64,000 nucleotides of DNA, from NCBI GenBank assembly GCA_004557075.1, contig SFEX01000008.1, forward strand, positions 124,001 through 188,000, given 5' to 3'. The notes beneath the pieces are model-generated. The model worked only from the letters and a program-made list of their open reading frames with translations. It was not told where the DNA came from and did no database searches. Positions within the stretch are counted from its first letter, which is position 1. Every line of letters begins with the position of its first letter. Shown here one piece after another: positions 42,644 through 50,589 of this stretch. Both the position numbers and the translations under genes were made by a program. This DNA is from Clostridiales bacterium. Lineage in GTDB: Bacteria; Bacillota; Clostridia; Oscillospirales; Oscillospiraceae.

Positions 42644-43750
42644 TTACTCCATGAGTACCCAGCTTGTCGTCTCGGGGGCAGTGCCGCTGCACATGGGAAC
42701 AAGGCGCATGTTGACGTCGCCAAGCTCGACATAGCGCTCTGCCGCGCTCACGGTGCCGGCTGCCGAGCCTGCTTCGGCGGAGCAGTATACCCTGTCAAAG
42801 ACCTTGAAGAAAAGTTCCGCGTTCTGACCCGTAACGCTGTCAACGCCGGACTCCATAGCCGCCTGGCTCGTGACCTGAACGGAGAGCTTTGCGCTCATGC
42901 TGCGCAGATTGCGCGAGGCGCTTATGGCAAAGCCGGATATGGCCGTCACGGGCGTGGATTCGGCAGACGAGCTGCTCGAGGAGGCAAACTGCACGCCCTC
43001 CGCGTCGGGCATTCTCATGCCCAGCAGGACGATCTCATCAACGCCCATCTTTGAAAGCTCCCGGCACAGATCGCAGATATACCCGCGCACGAGCGCGTTC
43101 GTCGGGTCGAGCCAAGCGCCGTTTGCGTCGGAATATGCCTGCCCCGCGCTCGTTCTGAGCGCGAGCTGGGCGTAGCGGGAGGCGATGGTGTTGTCAACAA
43201 AGCAGCACATGCGCACCGCGACATAGATATCGCGTTCTTTGAGGGACGACACAATGGACTTGAGGTCAACGGTGCCGTTTGCACCGTAGCCCTTGGCAAT
43301 GTCCGTGTCCGATTCCCAGACCAGCATGCCGGTGACGGTCTTGACATCGAGCAGAACGGCGTTAGCATCAGGAGTTGCGCTAAGATAGCGGTCAACGCCA
43401 TCGGCGGTCACGGAGGCGGCCGGCACATGTACGGCCTTCAGCTCGCTCAGATTATCGCCTGCTATGGCCTTGACGTTCGAGTAGTCCGGCTCGCCGATCT
43501 CAAGTTCGGCGTCAACGATCTCAAAGACGCGGCTTATATTGCCCTCCTCGTCGACCTGCGTCTCGCCCTCATCGGCAAGGATGGGGAGCTCAAGACTCAG
43601 CCCGTCGTTTGTTATAACTATATATTTTTGCAGACCGTAGAAAAGCAGCACGACAAAGGCAATGACCGCCAGCACGATGATGGTGATGATGAGCGACGGG
43701 CCTGTCTTCTTGCGCTTTCCCCGGTAAAATTCCTGGTTGTTTGAAGCCAA
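42644..43750 (-). CDS. DUF4015 putative glycoside hydrolase
   Basis: A 368-residue protein with a single N-terminal membrane anchor (about 20-42) and an extracellular DUF4015 TIM-barrel-like domain: VKAVHVPAASVTADGVDRYL-type start, NAVLLDVKTVTGMLVWES, LKERDIYVAVRMCCFVDNT and the WLDPTNALVRGYICDLCREL motif. The family is related to GH13 and is predicted to cleave an envelope or environmental glycan. The substrate is unknown. It lies next to rpiB in the same direction. Confidence 0.87.
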   Translation of the reverse strand: MASNNQEFYRGKRKKTGPSLIITIIVLAVIAFVVLLFYGLQKYIVITNDGLSLELPILADEGETQVDEEGNISRVFEIVDAELEIGEPDYSNVKAIAGDNLSELKAVHVPAASVTADGVDRYLSATPDANAVLLDVKTVTGMLVWESDTDIAKGYGANGTVDLKSIVSSLKERDIYVAVRMCCFVDNTIASRYAQLALRTSAGQAYSDANGAWLDPTNALVRGYICDLCRELSKMGVDEIVLLGMRMPDAEGVQFASSSSSSAESTPVTAISGFAISASRNLRSMSAKLSVQVTSQAAMESGVDSVTGQNAELFFKVFDRVYCSAEAGSAAGTVSAAERYVELGDVNMRLVPMCSGTAPETTSWVLME

Positions 43751-43755
43751 TTATA

Positions 43756-44184
43756 TCAATCCTCTATCTGTTTGATGCGGCGGACATGACGCTCGTCGCC
43801 GGAGAAGGGGGTATCAAGGAAGGTGTCGACAATCTTTATGGCAAGTCCCGGCCCTACGACTCTTGCGCCGAGGGCGAGAATATTCGCATCGTTGTGAAGC
43901 CTTGTCATCTCAGCTGAGAAGCAGTCGCCGCAGAGCGCCGCGCGCACGCCGGGGACTTTATTTGCGCTTATGGATATGCCAATACCCGTGCCGCAGATGA
44001 TAATGCCTTTTTCGCACTCGCCGTCTGCCACGGCGTGGGCGACGGCCTTGCCGTATACGGGATAGTCGCAGCTTGCGTCGGAATAGGTGCCGTAGTCGGT
44101 ATATTCAAGACCGCGCTCTTCAAGGTGCTTCATAAGCTCCTGTTTGAGATAAAATCCGCCGTGGTCTGAGCCTAATGCAATCAT
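43756..44184 (-). CDS. rpiB: Ribose-5-phosphate isomerase B
   Basis: A 142-residue protein of RpiB/LacAB type: ALGSDHGGFYLKQELMKHL at the start, then the catalytic IICGTGIGISISANKVPG loop and HNDANILALGARVV. It interconverts ribose-5-phosphate and ribulose-5-phosphate in the pentose phosphate pathway. GGAGGG lies 5 bases before the ATG. Confidence 0.96.
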   Translation of the reverse strand: MIALGSDHGGFYLKQELMKHLEERGLEYTDYGTYSDASCDYPVYGKAVAHAVADGECEKGIIICGTGIGISISANKVPGVRAALCGDCFSAEMTRLHNDANILALGARVVGPGLAIKIVDTFLDTPFSGDERHVRRIKQIED

Positions 44185-44374
44185 AGTTACCCTCCAAAAA
44201 AGTTTTACAAATAATTATCTCACTTTTTTAGCATTATTACAAGTGCTAATATTGCTTAAACCATCCATGCATTTCGCGTATAGATTGTTACAAAATTCGC
44301 ATTTCACAAATCTCCTTTGGTCGTGTATCCTGAACATGTCAAAAACCTCTATAAAATTAAAGGAGATGCAGAAA

Positions 44375-45274
44375 ATGGCAAATATCAAAATAGCTTCCGT
44401 TGCAATGAAAGCACCCGCCGACAAAAAGGCAAACATGGAAACCTACCTCAAGTACATTGAGTCCGCCGCAGAGCAGGGCGTGAGACTCATCGTCTTCCCT
44501 GAGTATTCTCTCCCCGGAATACATCCCGAATTCACGCTTTCAAAGGCAAGTGCCGCAGCCGCAACATACTATGCATTTGCGGCCGAGAGGATCCCGGAAG
44601 GCCCCTCAACCCAGAGGCTCATCGAAGCGGCCAAAGAGCACAATATGTACATCGTGTTCGGTATGGCCGAGCAGGACGAGGTGCGCCCGGACTACACCTA
44701 TAACACCGCCGTATTGGTCGGCCCCGAGGGCTTTATCGGCAAGCACCGCAAGATACATCCCACAGGCTCTGAGCGGCTTCTTGTCATGCCCGGACATGAG
44801 CTTAATGTCTATGAGACTGAGCTCGGCCGCATCGGTCTGCTCATCTGCAACGACAAGGTGTTCCCGGAGACCTCCCGCGCACTGAAAATTGCTGGCGCTG
44901 AGATCATAGTGTGCTGCACCTGCTGGCCTGCAATGAATCGCAAGCTCGGCGACAACGACCCGATGCTGAAAATACACAACGGCATGGGCACCTTCCGCGC
45001 ACTGGAAAACACGGTGATTTTTGTCGACTCCAACATTGCCGGAACACTCGACGGCGAACACTATGAGTGCGGACACTCCCGCGTAGTTAGCCCCATGGGC
45101 ACCGATCTTGCGAGCACCGGCTGGGATGAGGGCATGGCCGTTGCAGAGCTTGACGTGCAGCAGACGATAAAGGGCTTCTTCGCAAGCCTCATGGGCGGTT
45201 CGATCAGCTATTCCTCGCTGCGCGACCTGCGCCCGGATGTGTATATTCCGTTCTACGAGCAGTATCAGAGATAA
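44375..45274 (+). CDS. Carbon-nitrogen hydrolase (nitrilase superfamily)
   Basis: ATG 44375 is chosen because AAGGAGATGCAGAA precedes it; the frame is open further upstream without a ribosome site. The 299-residue enzyme has the Glu-Lys-Cys triad in FPEYSLPG, GKHRKIHP and LLICNDKVFPE. It should hydrolyse an amide or nitrile, giving acid and ammonia; the substrate is unknown. A convergent LysR-type regulator gene lies just downstream. Confidence 0.93.
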   Translation: MANIKIASVAMKAPADKKANMETYLKYIESAAEQGVRLIVFPEYSLPGIHPEFTLSKASAAAATYYAFAAERIPEGPSTQRLIEAAKEHNMYIVFGMAEQDEVRPDYTYNTAVLVGPEGFIGKHRKIHPTGSERLLVMPGHELNVYETELGRIGLLICNDKVFPETSRALKIAGAEIIVCCTCWPAMNRKLGDNDPMLKIHNGMGTFRALENTVIFVDSNIAGTLDGEHYECGHSRVVSPMGTDLASTGWDEGMAVAELDVQQTIKGFFASLMGGSISYSSLRDLRPDVYIPFYEQYQR

Positions 45275-45290
45275 ATCCAATATAATTTAC

Positions 45291-45322
45291 AGGGACATGG
45301 CATTTGTCATGTCCCTTTTTTA
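45291..45322. terminator. Terminator between nitrilase and LysR genes
   Basis: AGGGACATG/CATGTCCCT stem with an 8-base loop, then TTTTTT on the plus strand, just after the nitrilase stop. The last Ts form the LysR stop codon on the other strand. Confidence 0.85.
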
Positions 45323-46204
45323 CATTTGATTGAGCTGCTCGAAGAAATCCGAGATTATATCCATAAACAGACGGTCGGCTTGACTCAGCTCGCGCTCGGC
45401 AAGCCACGAAAGTCCGACTTCTCCGGACAGCGATTCCTCGATCTCGACATAACGCGCACTGGCTCTGCCGCGAATAACGGAGCGGGGGATGATGGCGATA
45501 CCGAGTCCGCTGTCCACCATGCGGGATATCTGAAACGCCTCTCCGGTTTCCACAACATAGTTCGGCTCAAAATTTATGCGCCGGCATTCGGCGTCAAACG
45601 AGTCCCTGTCCCCGTAGCCATTAAGCTGACCGATGAACTTTTCGTCCGCAAGCTCAAAAATGGAGACGGTTTTGCGGCCATCCAGCCAGTGACCCGCCGG
45701 GTAGAGCACAGCCGGAGTTTCACGGATTAGAACGCGGCTCGTGATGTCCAGATCGCTTATTATCGGGCAGCAGATGGCAAAATCCGATGTTCCCTCTTTG
45801 AGCGATGAGACGCAGGCATCCTGCGTGACCTCCAACTCGCGGAATTTAAGCTCCGGCGCGGCCTTGAGGAGACTGTGAACGATGCCGGGCATATAGGCTC
45901 CACAGTTGCTTGTGATAGTCACCTGGGACAGCTCGTGAAGATACGCCTCGCGCACCTTCTTCTGCGCCTGATTTGTCAGCTCCAGCATCTGCTGAACATA
46001 TTTGTAAAAAACCCGGCCGCAGGCGTTTAGCTTTATGCCCTTGCTGCTTCTGTCGAAGAATAGAGCGCCGAACTGACGTTCCAAATCCGCAATTATGCGG
46101 CTAAGCTGCGCCTGCGAGATATAAAGCGCATCGGCAGCGCGGGTCATATGCTCAAGCTCGGCGGCTTTTTTAAAACATATAAGGCTCTTAAGAGTATAAT
46201 CCAT
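45320..46204 (-). CDS. LysR-family transcriptional regulator
   Basis: The ATG at 46204 follows a GGGGGGGACGG site; the upstream in-frame ATGs lack one. The 294-residue protein has an N-terminal winged helix-turn-helix (HMTRAADALYISQAQLSRII) and a LysR substrate-binding domain. The effector is unknown. It lies 17 bp downstream of the PMT gene and converges with the nitrilase gene, a candidate target. Confidence 0.93.
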   Translation of the reverse strand: MDYTLKSLICFKKAAELEHMTRAADALYISQAQLSRIIADLERQFGALFFDRSSKGIKLNACGRVFYKYVQQMLELTNQAQKKVREAYLHELSQVTITSNCGAYMPGIVHSLLKAAPELKFRELEVTQDACVSSLKEGTSDFAICCPIISDLDITSRVLIRETPAVLYPAGHWLDGRKTVSIFELADEKFIGQLNGYGDRDSFDAECRRINFEPNYVVETGEAFQISRMVDSGLGIAIIPRSVIRGRASARYVEIEESLSGEVGLSWLAERELSQADRLFMDIISDFFEQLNQM

Positions 46205-46221
46205 TGTTTTCCGTCCCCCCC

Positions 46222-47970
46222 TTAAAACGGCCATGACGGCAGCCACTTCAGCAGGGCGCTTGCAAGTGCCGAATCGACTGCCTTGCCCGACAGCGCCGGA
46301 TAAAACAGCACAAACAGTGCGCAGCTCAGCCCCGCGAGGCCGTAGACATTAAATCGCCAGTGCATCGTTCCGCGCTGCATGAGCGAGAATATGCGGCACA
46401 GCGCCAGCACGAGGAATACCGAGGCGGGGAAGTAGTGGTATTCAAATGTCGTGCGGGTGATGAGCACCCAGGGCAGAAGCTGGGCGAGATAACCGATCAC
46501 AATGAACGCGGAGGTTTTGTCGCGCCGGAAAAGGGCAAGATACGCGCAGACGAAGATTGCCGCAAGCCCTGCCCAGCACAGCACCGGATTCAGGAATGCG
46601 CCGAAGGAGGAGCGCGTCCCGTCGCTGTAGCTTTGCAGATAGTACAGTATCGGCCGCTCGTCGATGAGCCACTGATACCAGCGCGAGGAGTACGGGTGCT
46701 CCGAGTGAACGCCGGAGTGGTAGGAGAACATAAACTCCTGGTTGTTGATGACGATGTCGGCATACTCACGGGAGAAAAAAGCGCCAATGCCATGAAGCCC
46801 GCTTGCCTGCGCGTAGGGGTAGTAGCTGACATAGTAAATAGCGGAGGGGATTATGACGAAAAATGCCAAGCAGAACAGGCAGTTTTTTATGAAAGCGGAC
46901 AGCCTGAAATTGCGCACCCAGTATATGAACCATATGACTGCAAGCCCCGCGCCTGCGTACAGGCAAGTCCATTTGCAGGCAGTGCCTATACCGAAGAAAA
47001 TTCCCGACAGGGCAAGGTATCTGAGCCTGCCGCCGCTGACGTACAGATACATGAAAAGGTACATGAGCAGGATGAAAAACACCGCGTAGGTGTCGATGGT
47101 GGCGATGCGGGTCTGGGTGAAATGCATGAAGTCAAAGGCGAATATCGCCGTGCCGCATGCGGGGACGGCAACGCCGCCGAACATGCGCTTGAGGAAAATA
47201 TACAGCACCGGGAGCATGAGAGAGCCGAACAGCGTGCCGGAAAAACGCCAGCCGAACGGGGTCATACCGAAAAGCTTTATGCCGGCGGCGATTATCAGCT
47301 TTCCCAGCGGGGGGTGGGATATCTCGTAGGGATAGACGCCCTCAATGTGCTCAAAAGCGGTGCGGGCGTGATAAATTTCGTCAAAATATGTGCTGTTGAG
47401 GTAGGTCTGATAAGCGGGTACGATGTCCTGCTCGTCGCACAGCTCCGATGCCTCGCAGCTATATTTGATATCCCTGCCGCCGCTCCTGACGGCAAGCTCG
47501 CCGAGATACATATCGCTGTCGGCGCTTATGCGTATATACCGAGCGGTCGCCTCTGCGCCGTCGTAAAGCTCCGGCTTTTCCCACTTGAAAAGCGCGGTGT
47601 AGCTCTGCTTAAACTCGCCCACAGCAGAGAAGTTTTGGCCGTCGGGGGAATATTCGAGCTTGTATGAGCCGGTGTTCAGCCCTGAATAAAATAACATCTC
47701 ATCGACCTGCATCTCGGCGCCGAGGTCGAGCACAACGCTCTCGCCGCTTTTAAAATGATGGAACGACTGCGGCGCTTTTGTGTCGCCGAGATTATAAAAT
47801 GCCACGGCGGAGTATAAGATAACAATGACACCGAGAGCGAGAGCGTCCCGGCGCGTAAAGCTGCCGCGCGGGTTTTTCCGCAGATCGGCGTGAGCGGGCG
47901 GCGGGCAGCCGATGAAAAACAGGATTATGAACAAAAGCATGAGAACGGGGAAAATATAGGTAAGCCGCAC
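46222..47970 (-). CDS. PMT-family (GT39) membrane mannosyltransferase with inserted discoidin domain
   Basis: A 582-residue integral membrane protein starting at GTG 47970 after GGAGGTGAAGC. A first membrane segment (residues 3-21) and a second near 45-62 precede an extracellular F5/8 C (discoidin)-like segment, about 75-170 (GAEMQVDEMLFYSGLNTGSY, TARYIRISADSDMYLGEL). The PMT core follows with the catalytic acidic motif STYFDEIYHARTAFE near 190 and ISHPPLGKLIIAAGI, then multiple membrane helices. It should transfer a sugar from a polyprenyl phosphate to proteins or wall glycans outside the cell. Confidence 0.9.
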   Translation of the reverse strand: MRLTYIFPVLMLLFIILFFIGCPPPAHADLRKNPRGSFTRRDALALGVIVILYSAVAFYNLGDTKAPQSFHHFKSGESVVLDLGAEMQVDEMLFYSGLNTGSYKLEYSPDGQNFSAVGEFKQSYTALFKWEKPELYDGAEATARYIRISADSDMYLGELAVRSGGRDIKYSCEASELCDEQDIVPAYQTYLNSTYFDEIYHARTAFEHIEGVYPYEISHPPLGKLIIAAGIKLFGMTPFGWRFSGTLFGSLMLPVLYIFLKRMFGGVAVPACGTAIFAFDFMHFTQTRIATIDTYAVFFILLMYLFMYLYVSGGRLRYLALSGIFFGIGTACKWTCLYAGAGLAVIWFIYWVRNFRLSAFIKNCLFCLAFFVIIPSAIYYVSYYPYAQASGLHGIGAFFSREYADIVINNQEFMFSYHSGVHSEHPYSSRWYQWLIDERPILYYLQSYSDGTRSSFGAFLNPVLCWAGLAAIFVCAYLALFRRDKTSAFIVIGYLAQLLPWVLITRTTFEYHYFPASVFLVLALCRIFSLMQRGTMHWRFNVYGLAGLSCALFVLFYPALSGKAVDSALASALLKWLPSWPF

Positions 47971-48070
47971 CTTGGCTTCACCTCCGATGGCGCAATGATA
48001 AAATATTATATTAAATTATGCTCGGTTTGTCCACCGCACAGAAATCTTTTCTGTGTATGGCTTTTAGTGC

Positions 48071-48099
48071 TTGACATAATACCGGTTTGGGGATAAAAT
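48071..48099 (+). promoter_or_regulatory. Strong predicted promoter of rny
   Basis: A consensus TTGACA (48071-48076), 17-bp spacer and TAAAAT (48094-48099). It is 165 bp before the RNase Y start, implying a long leader. Confidence 0.82.
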
Positions 48100-48105
48100 A
48101 AATCG

Positions 48106-48264
48106 GATAATATTTAAGGTGCCGGGGGAGGCACCGGATTGAATATTAGTTACAATGCCACGGACGAATACGCTTGATGGTTCGTCTTACCGTTAGATTT
48201 GACCCAGCACTTATCTATTAAACCACCGCAAAATTCTTAAAGAATGGAGGTGTGTTTACTTTCT
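48106..48264 (+). promoter_or_regulatory. Structured 5' leader of rny
   Basis: The leader holds a GGTGCC/GGCACC hairpin (48119-48136) flanked by complementary AATATT blocks, and a second possible stem GACGAA/TTCGTC (about 48166-48189). No ORF is seen. It does not match a riboswitch class that I recognise. RNase Y could cut its own leader to autoregulate, but this is a guess. Confidence 0.4.
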
Positions 48265-49806
48265 ATGGAATTATGGTTAGCAATCGTTTTAATTGTTGCT
48301 GCTTTTGTAATAGCATTCGTGCTCGGTATCACTTACCGTAAAAAAGTTGCAGAGCGTGAAATAACGAGCGCGGAGGAAGAAGCAAAGCGAATAATTAATG
48401 AAGCCATAAAAAGCGCCGAGAGCAAAAAACGCGAAGCTCTCGTCGAGGCAAAGGAAGAAATACACAAAAATCGCTCGGAGTTTGAGCGAGAAGAAAAGGC
48501 ACGCCGTGCCGACCTGCAAAAGCAGGAGAGAAGATTACAGCAGAAGGAAGAGAATCTCGACAGAAAGACCGATTCTCTCGAACGCAAAAACGAAAGCCTT
48601 GCCCGCAAGATAGCCGAAGCCGAGGCGCAGCAGGCCGAGATCGCGCTTATCAAGAAAAGCCAGCTCGAAATGCTCGAAAAAGTCTCCGGGTATACTGTCG
48701 ATGAGGCTAAGGCGTATATCATCAACGCCCTGAAGGACGAAGTCACACACGAAATGGCCGTCAAGGTCAAGGAGGTCGAAGCTCAGTATAAGGAAGAGGC
48801 CGAGGATCGCGCAAGAGAGATCATCGTAACCGCTATCCAGCGCTGCGCCGCAGACCACGCAAGCGAAGTCACCGTATCCGTCGTACCTCTCCCCAACGAC
48901 GAGATGAAGGGACGCATTATCGGCCGCGAAGGCCGCAATATCCGCAGTATTGAAACCCTTACAGGCTGCGATCTCATCATTGACGACACACCTGAGGCGA
49001 TCACGGTATCGAGCTTCGATCCCGTCCGCCGCGAGGTCGCGCGTCTGGCGCTTGAAAAACTCATCGCCGACGGCAGGATCCATCCCGCGCGCATCGAGGA
49101 AATGGTCGCAAAGGCTCAGAAAGAGGTCAACGCAACCATCAAAGCCGAGGGCGAAAGAGCGCTGTTTGAAACCAACATCCACGGCGTCAATCAGGAGATC
49201 GTCAAGCTGCTCGGCCGCATGAGATACCGCACCAGCTACGGTCAGAACGTGCTTCAGCACTCCATCGAGGTCAGCCATATCTCCGGCCTTATCGCGGCGG
49301 AGCTTGGCGTTGACGTCAACACCGCAAAGCGCGCCGGACTGCTCCACGATATCGGCAAGGCGATCGACCACGAGGTCGAGGGCAGCCACGTTTCCATCGG
49401 CGTCGATATCGCCAAGAAGTACAAGGAGAGCGAAGCCGTTATACACGCTATCGAGGCTCACCACGGCGACGTTGAGCCGCGCACGGTTGTCGCCTGCATC
49501 GTTCAGGCCGCCGACGCCATATCCGCTTCCCGTCCCGGCGCAAGGCGCGAGAATATCGAAAATTACGTCAAGCGTCTTGAGAAGCTTGAGGAGATATCCA
49601 AGAGCTTCCCCGGCATTGCCGGAAGCTATGCTATCCAGGCCGGACGCGAGATCCGCGTAATGGTCAAGCCCGAGGATGTTTCCGAGGATCAGATGGTGCT
49701 TTTGGCTCGCGATATCGCAAAGAAGATAGAAGAAGAGCTGACCTATCCCGGTCAGATCAAAGTCCACCTCCTGCGCGAGACGAAGGCCGTCGAGTACGCA
49801 AAGTAA
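48265..49806 (+). CDS. rny: Ribonuclease Y
   Basis: 513 residues from ATG 48265. An N-terminal membrane helix (about 3-23), a long charged coiled coil (about 30-150), a KH domain with GRIIGREGRNIRSIETLTGC near 218 and an HD domain with GLLHDIGKAIDHEVEGSHV near 365 are in the standard order. RNase Y starts mRNA decay and processing from the membrane in Firmicutes. The GGAGGTG lies 12 bases before this ATG; ATG 48244 would overlap it. Confidence 0.97.
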   Translation: MELWLAIVLIVAAFVIAFVLGITYRKKVAEREITSAEEEAKRIINEAIKSAESKKREALVEAKEEIHKNRSEFEREEKARRADLQKQERRLQQKEENLDRKTDSLERKNESLARKIAEAEAQQAEIALIKKSQLEMLEKVSGYTVDEAKAYIINALKDEVTHEMAVKVKEVEAQYKEEAEDRAREIIVTAIQRCAADHASEVTVSVVPLPNDEMKGRIIGREGRNIRSIETLTGCDLIIDDTPEAITVSSFDPVRREVARLALEKLIADGRIHPARIEEMVAKAQKEVNATIKAEGERALFETNIHGVNQEIVKLLGRMRYRTSYGQNVLQHSIEVSHISGLIAAELGVDVNTAKRAGLLHDIGKAIDHEVEGSHVSIGVDIAKKYKESEAVIHAIEAHHGDVEPRTVVACIVQAADAISASRPGARRENIENYVKRLEKLEEISKSFPGIAGSYAIQAGREIRVMVKPEDVSEDQMVLLARDIAKKIEEELTYPGQIKVHLLRETKAVEYAK

Positions 49807-49822
49807 GAATAAACGTAAAAAA

Positions 49823-49857
49823 CGGAGGCAATCGTTTAGATTGCCTCCGAAATTTTT
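49823..49857 (+). terminator. rny terminator
   Basis: An 11-bp perfect stem CGGAGGCAATC/GATTGCCTCCG with a GTTTA loop, then AAATTTTTA. It is placed 17 bp after the rny stop. Confidence 0.88.
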
Positions 49858-49892
49858 ATATATTAAAAAAGAGCATGAGAGCAAAACGAAAA

Positions 49893-49948
49893 GACACCTC
49901 ATCCGTCACGGCATAGCCGTGACACCTTTCCCTCAAGGGGAAGGCTTG
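49893..49948. repeat. REP-like double-hairpin element
   Basis: Two adjacent inverted repeats: GTCACGGC-ATA-GCCGTGAC (49905-49923) and CCTTTCCC-TCAA-GGGGAAGG (49926-49945), preceded by CACCTCATCC. I recognise this composition from dispersed palindromic elements common in Oscillospirales genomes. Only one copy is in the window, so dispersion cannot be shown here. Confidence 0.5.
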
Positions 49949-49965
49949 AGAAGGAAAATGCAAAA

Positions 49966-49993
49966 AAACGGCTGAGTCAAAACTCAGCCGTTT
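49966..49993. terminator. Terminator of the two-peptide unit (both strands)
   Basis: A perfect 12-bp stem AAACGGCTGAGT/ACTCAGCCGTTT with a CAAA loop, A-run on the left and T/A run on the right. On the minus strand it follows the 38-aa ORF by 6 bases. Confidence 0.88.
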
Positions 49994-49999
49994 AAAAAA

Positions 50000-50116
50000 T
50001 CAAAGACCCATGCTCTCAAGTGCATCAGCAATGTCAGTGCAAACCTTTGCTACGCCCTGATCGAAGCCGGTGTCTCCATGCAGACTTGCAAGTGCTCTAA
50101 AAAGACCAGATAACAT
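50000..50116 (-). CDS. Small ORF, 38-aa peptide
   Basis: ATG at 50116 is preceded by GGGAGGAAGAAAAA, a very good ribosome site. The peptide starts with an amphipathic hydrophobic stretch (MLSGLFRALASLHG) and continues TGFDQGVAKVCTDIADALES. It contains one Cys and has no known family that I recognise. It is the second gene of a short unit with its own promoter and terminator. It could be a secreted or membrane-active peptide, but nothing proves this. Confidence 0.6.
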   Translation of the reverse strand: MLSGLFRALASLHGDTGFDQGVAKVCTDIADALESMGL

Positions 50117-50150
50117 TTTTTCTTCCTCCCATAAAATAAAATTTAAATTT

Positions 50151-50168
50151 AAACTAATAAATTAGTTT
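50151..50168 (-). repeat. Intercistronic palindrome
   Basis: AAACTAA/TTAGTTT (7-bp arms, 4-base loop) lies in the A/T-rich gap between the two small ORFs. As RNA it could form a weak hairpin affecting the ratio of the two peptides. Confidence 0.45.
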
Positions 50169-50201
50169 AATTTCTGAAATCTTAAATAACCGCTCTGAGA
50201 A

Positions 50202-50309
50202 TTAGAACGGCATCCAGCCAAAAACTTTGTCGAGCCAGTAGAACTCGTCTTTTGCGTTGGGCTCATTTGCAAGAATTATGTCTCTGATAAATTCATAAAT
50301 TGTCTTCAT
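50202..50309 (-). CDS. Small ORF, 35-aa peptide
   Basis: ATG at 50309 is preceded by AAAGGGAAAAATATC. The peptide reads MKTIYEFIRDIILANEPNAK at its start, a likely amphipathic helix, then an aromatic-rich tail DEFYWLDKVFGWMPF. It is the first gene after a near-consensus promoter. The layout of helix plus aromatic C terminus is reminiscent of signalling or membrane-active peptides, but no family is recognised. Confidence 0.6.
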   Translation of the reverse strand: MKTIYEFIRDIILANEPNAKDEFYWLDKVFGWMPF

Positions 50310-50336
50310 GATATTTTTCCCTTTCTAAAAACTGCA

Positions 50337-50367
50337 TTTGACAAATTGCTATACGCAATTCGTCAAA
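50337..50367 (-). promoter_or_regulatory. Inverted repeat in the leader of the two-peptide unit
   Basis: TTTGACAAATTGC and GCAATTCGTCAAA form 13-bp arms (one mismatch) around TATAC, between the promoter and the first small ORF. It may be an operator for a dimeric regulator or an RNA hairpin controlling expression. Confidence 0.55.
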
Positions 50368-50397
50368 TTTATTTACCGATTGACTATTTCCGACTTT

Positions 50398-50426
50398 ATG
50401 GTATCAAAGTTAAAGCCTTATGTCAA
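50398..50426 (-). promoter_or_regulatory. Predicted promoter of the two-peptide unit
   Basis: On the minus strand TTGACA (50426-50421), 17-bp spacer and TACCAT (50403-50398): a near-consensus sigma-A promoter, with a start expected near 50391 and an ~80-nt leader. Confidence 0.75.
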
Positions 50427-50528
50427 TCCACAATTTGCTTAAAAGTGTACAATAACCCTGATTGTGTATATTTTAACTTGGATCATACGTCCTTAGAACT
50501 ACAAGAAATACCTAAAAATACAACAAAA

Positions 50529-50554
50529 GCCGGCAAGGTATTGACCTTGCCGGC
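50529..50554 (-). terminator. Terminator of the oad operon
   Basis: Perfect 11-bp stem GCCGGCAAGGT/ACCTTGCCGGC with ATTG loop; on the minus strand followed by TTTTGTTGTATTTTT. It lies 35 bp after the oadB stop. Confidence 0.88.
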
Positions 50555-50589
50555 GTGATGCGTGATTTTTTTCTTGCCCGCAGCTTATA

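Noticed and set aside
46360..47667. 435-aa plus-strand ORF inside the PMT gene
   Set aside because: It is antisense to a clear PMT family gene and has low-complexity, charged text without any recognisable motif.
50346..50558. 70-aa plus-strand ORF upstream of the oad terminator
   Set aside because: It crosses a minus-strand promoter and a terminator hairpin and has no ribosome site; translation is unlikely.
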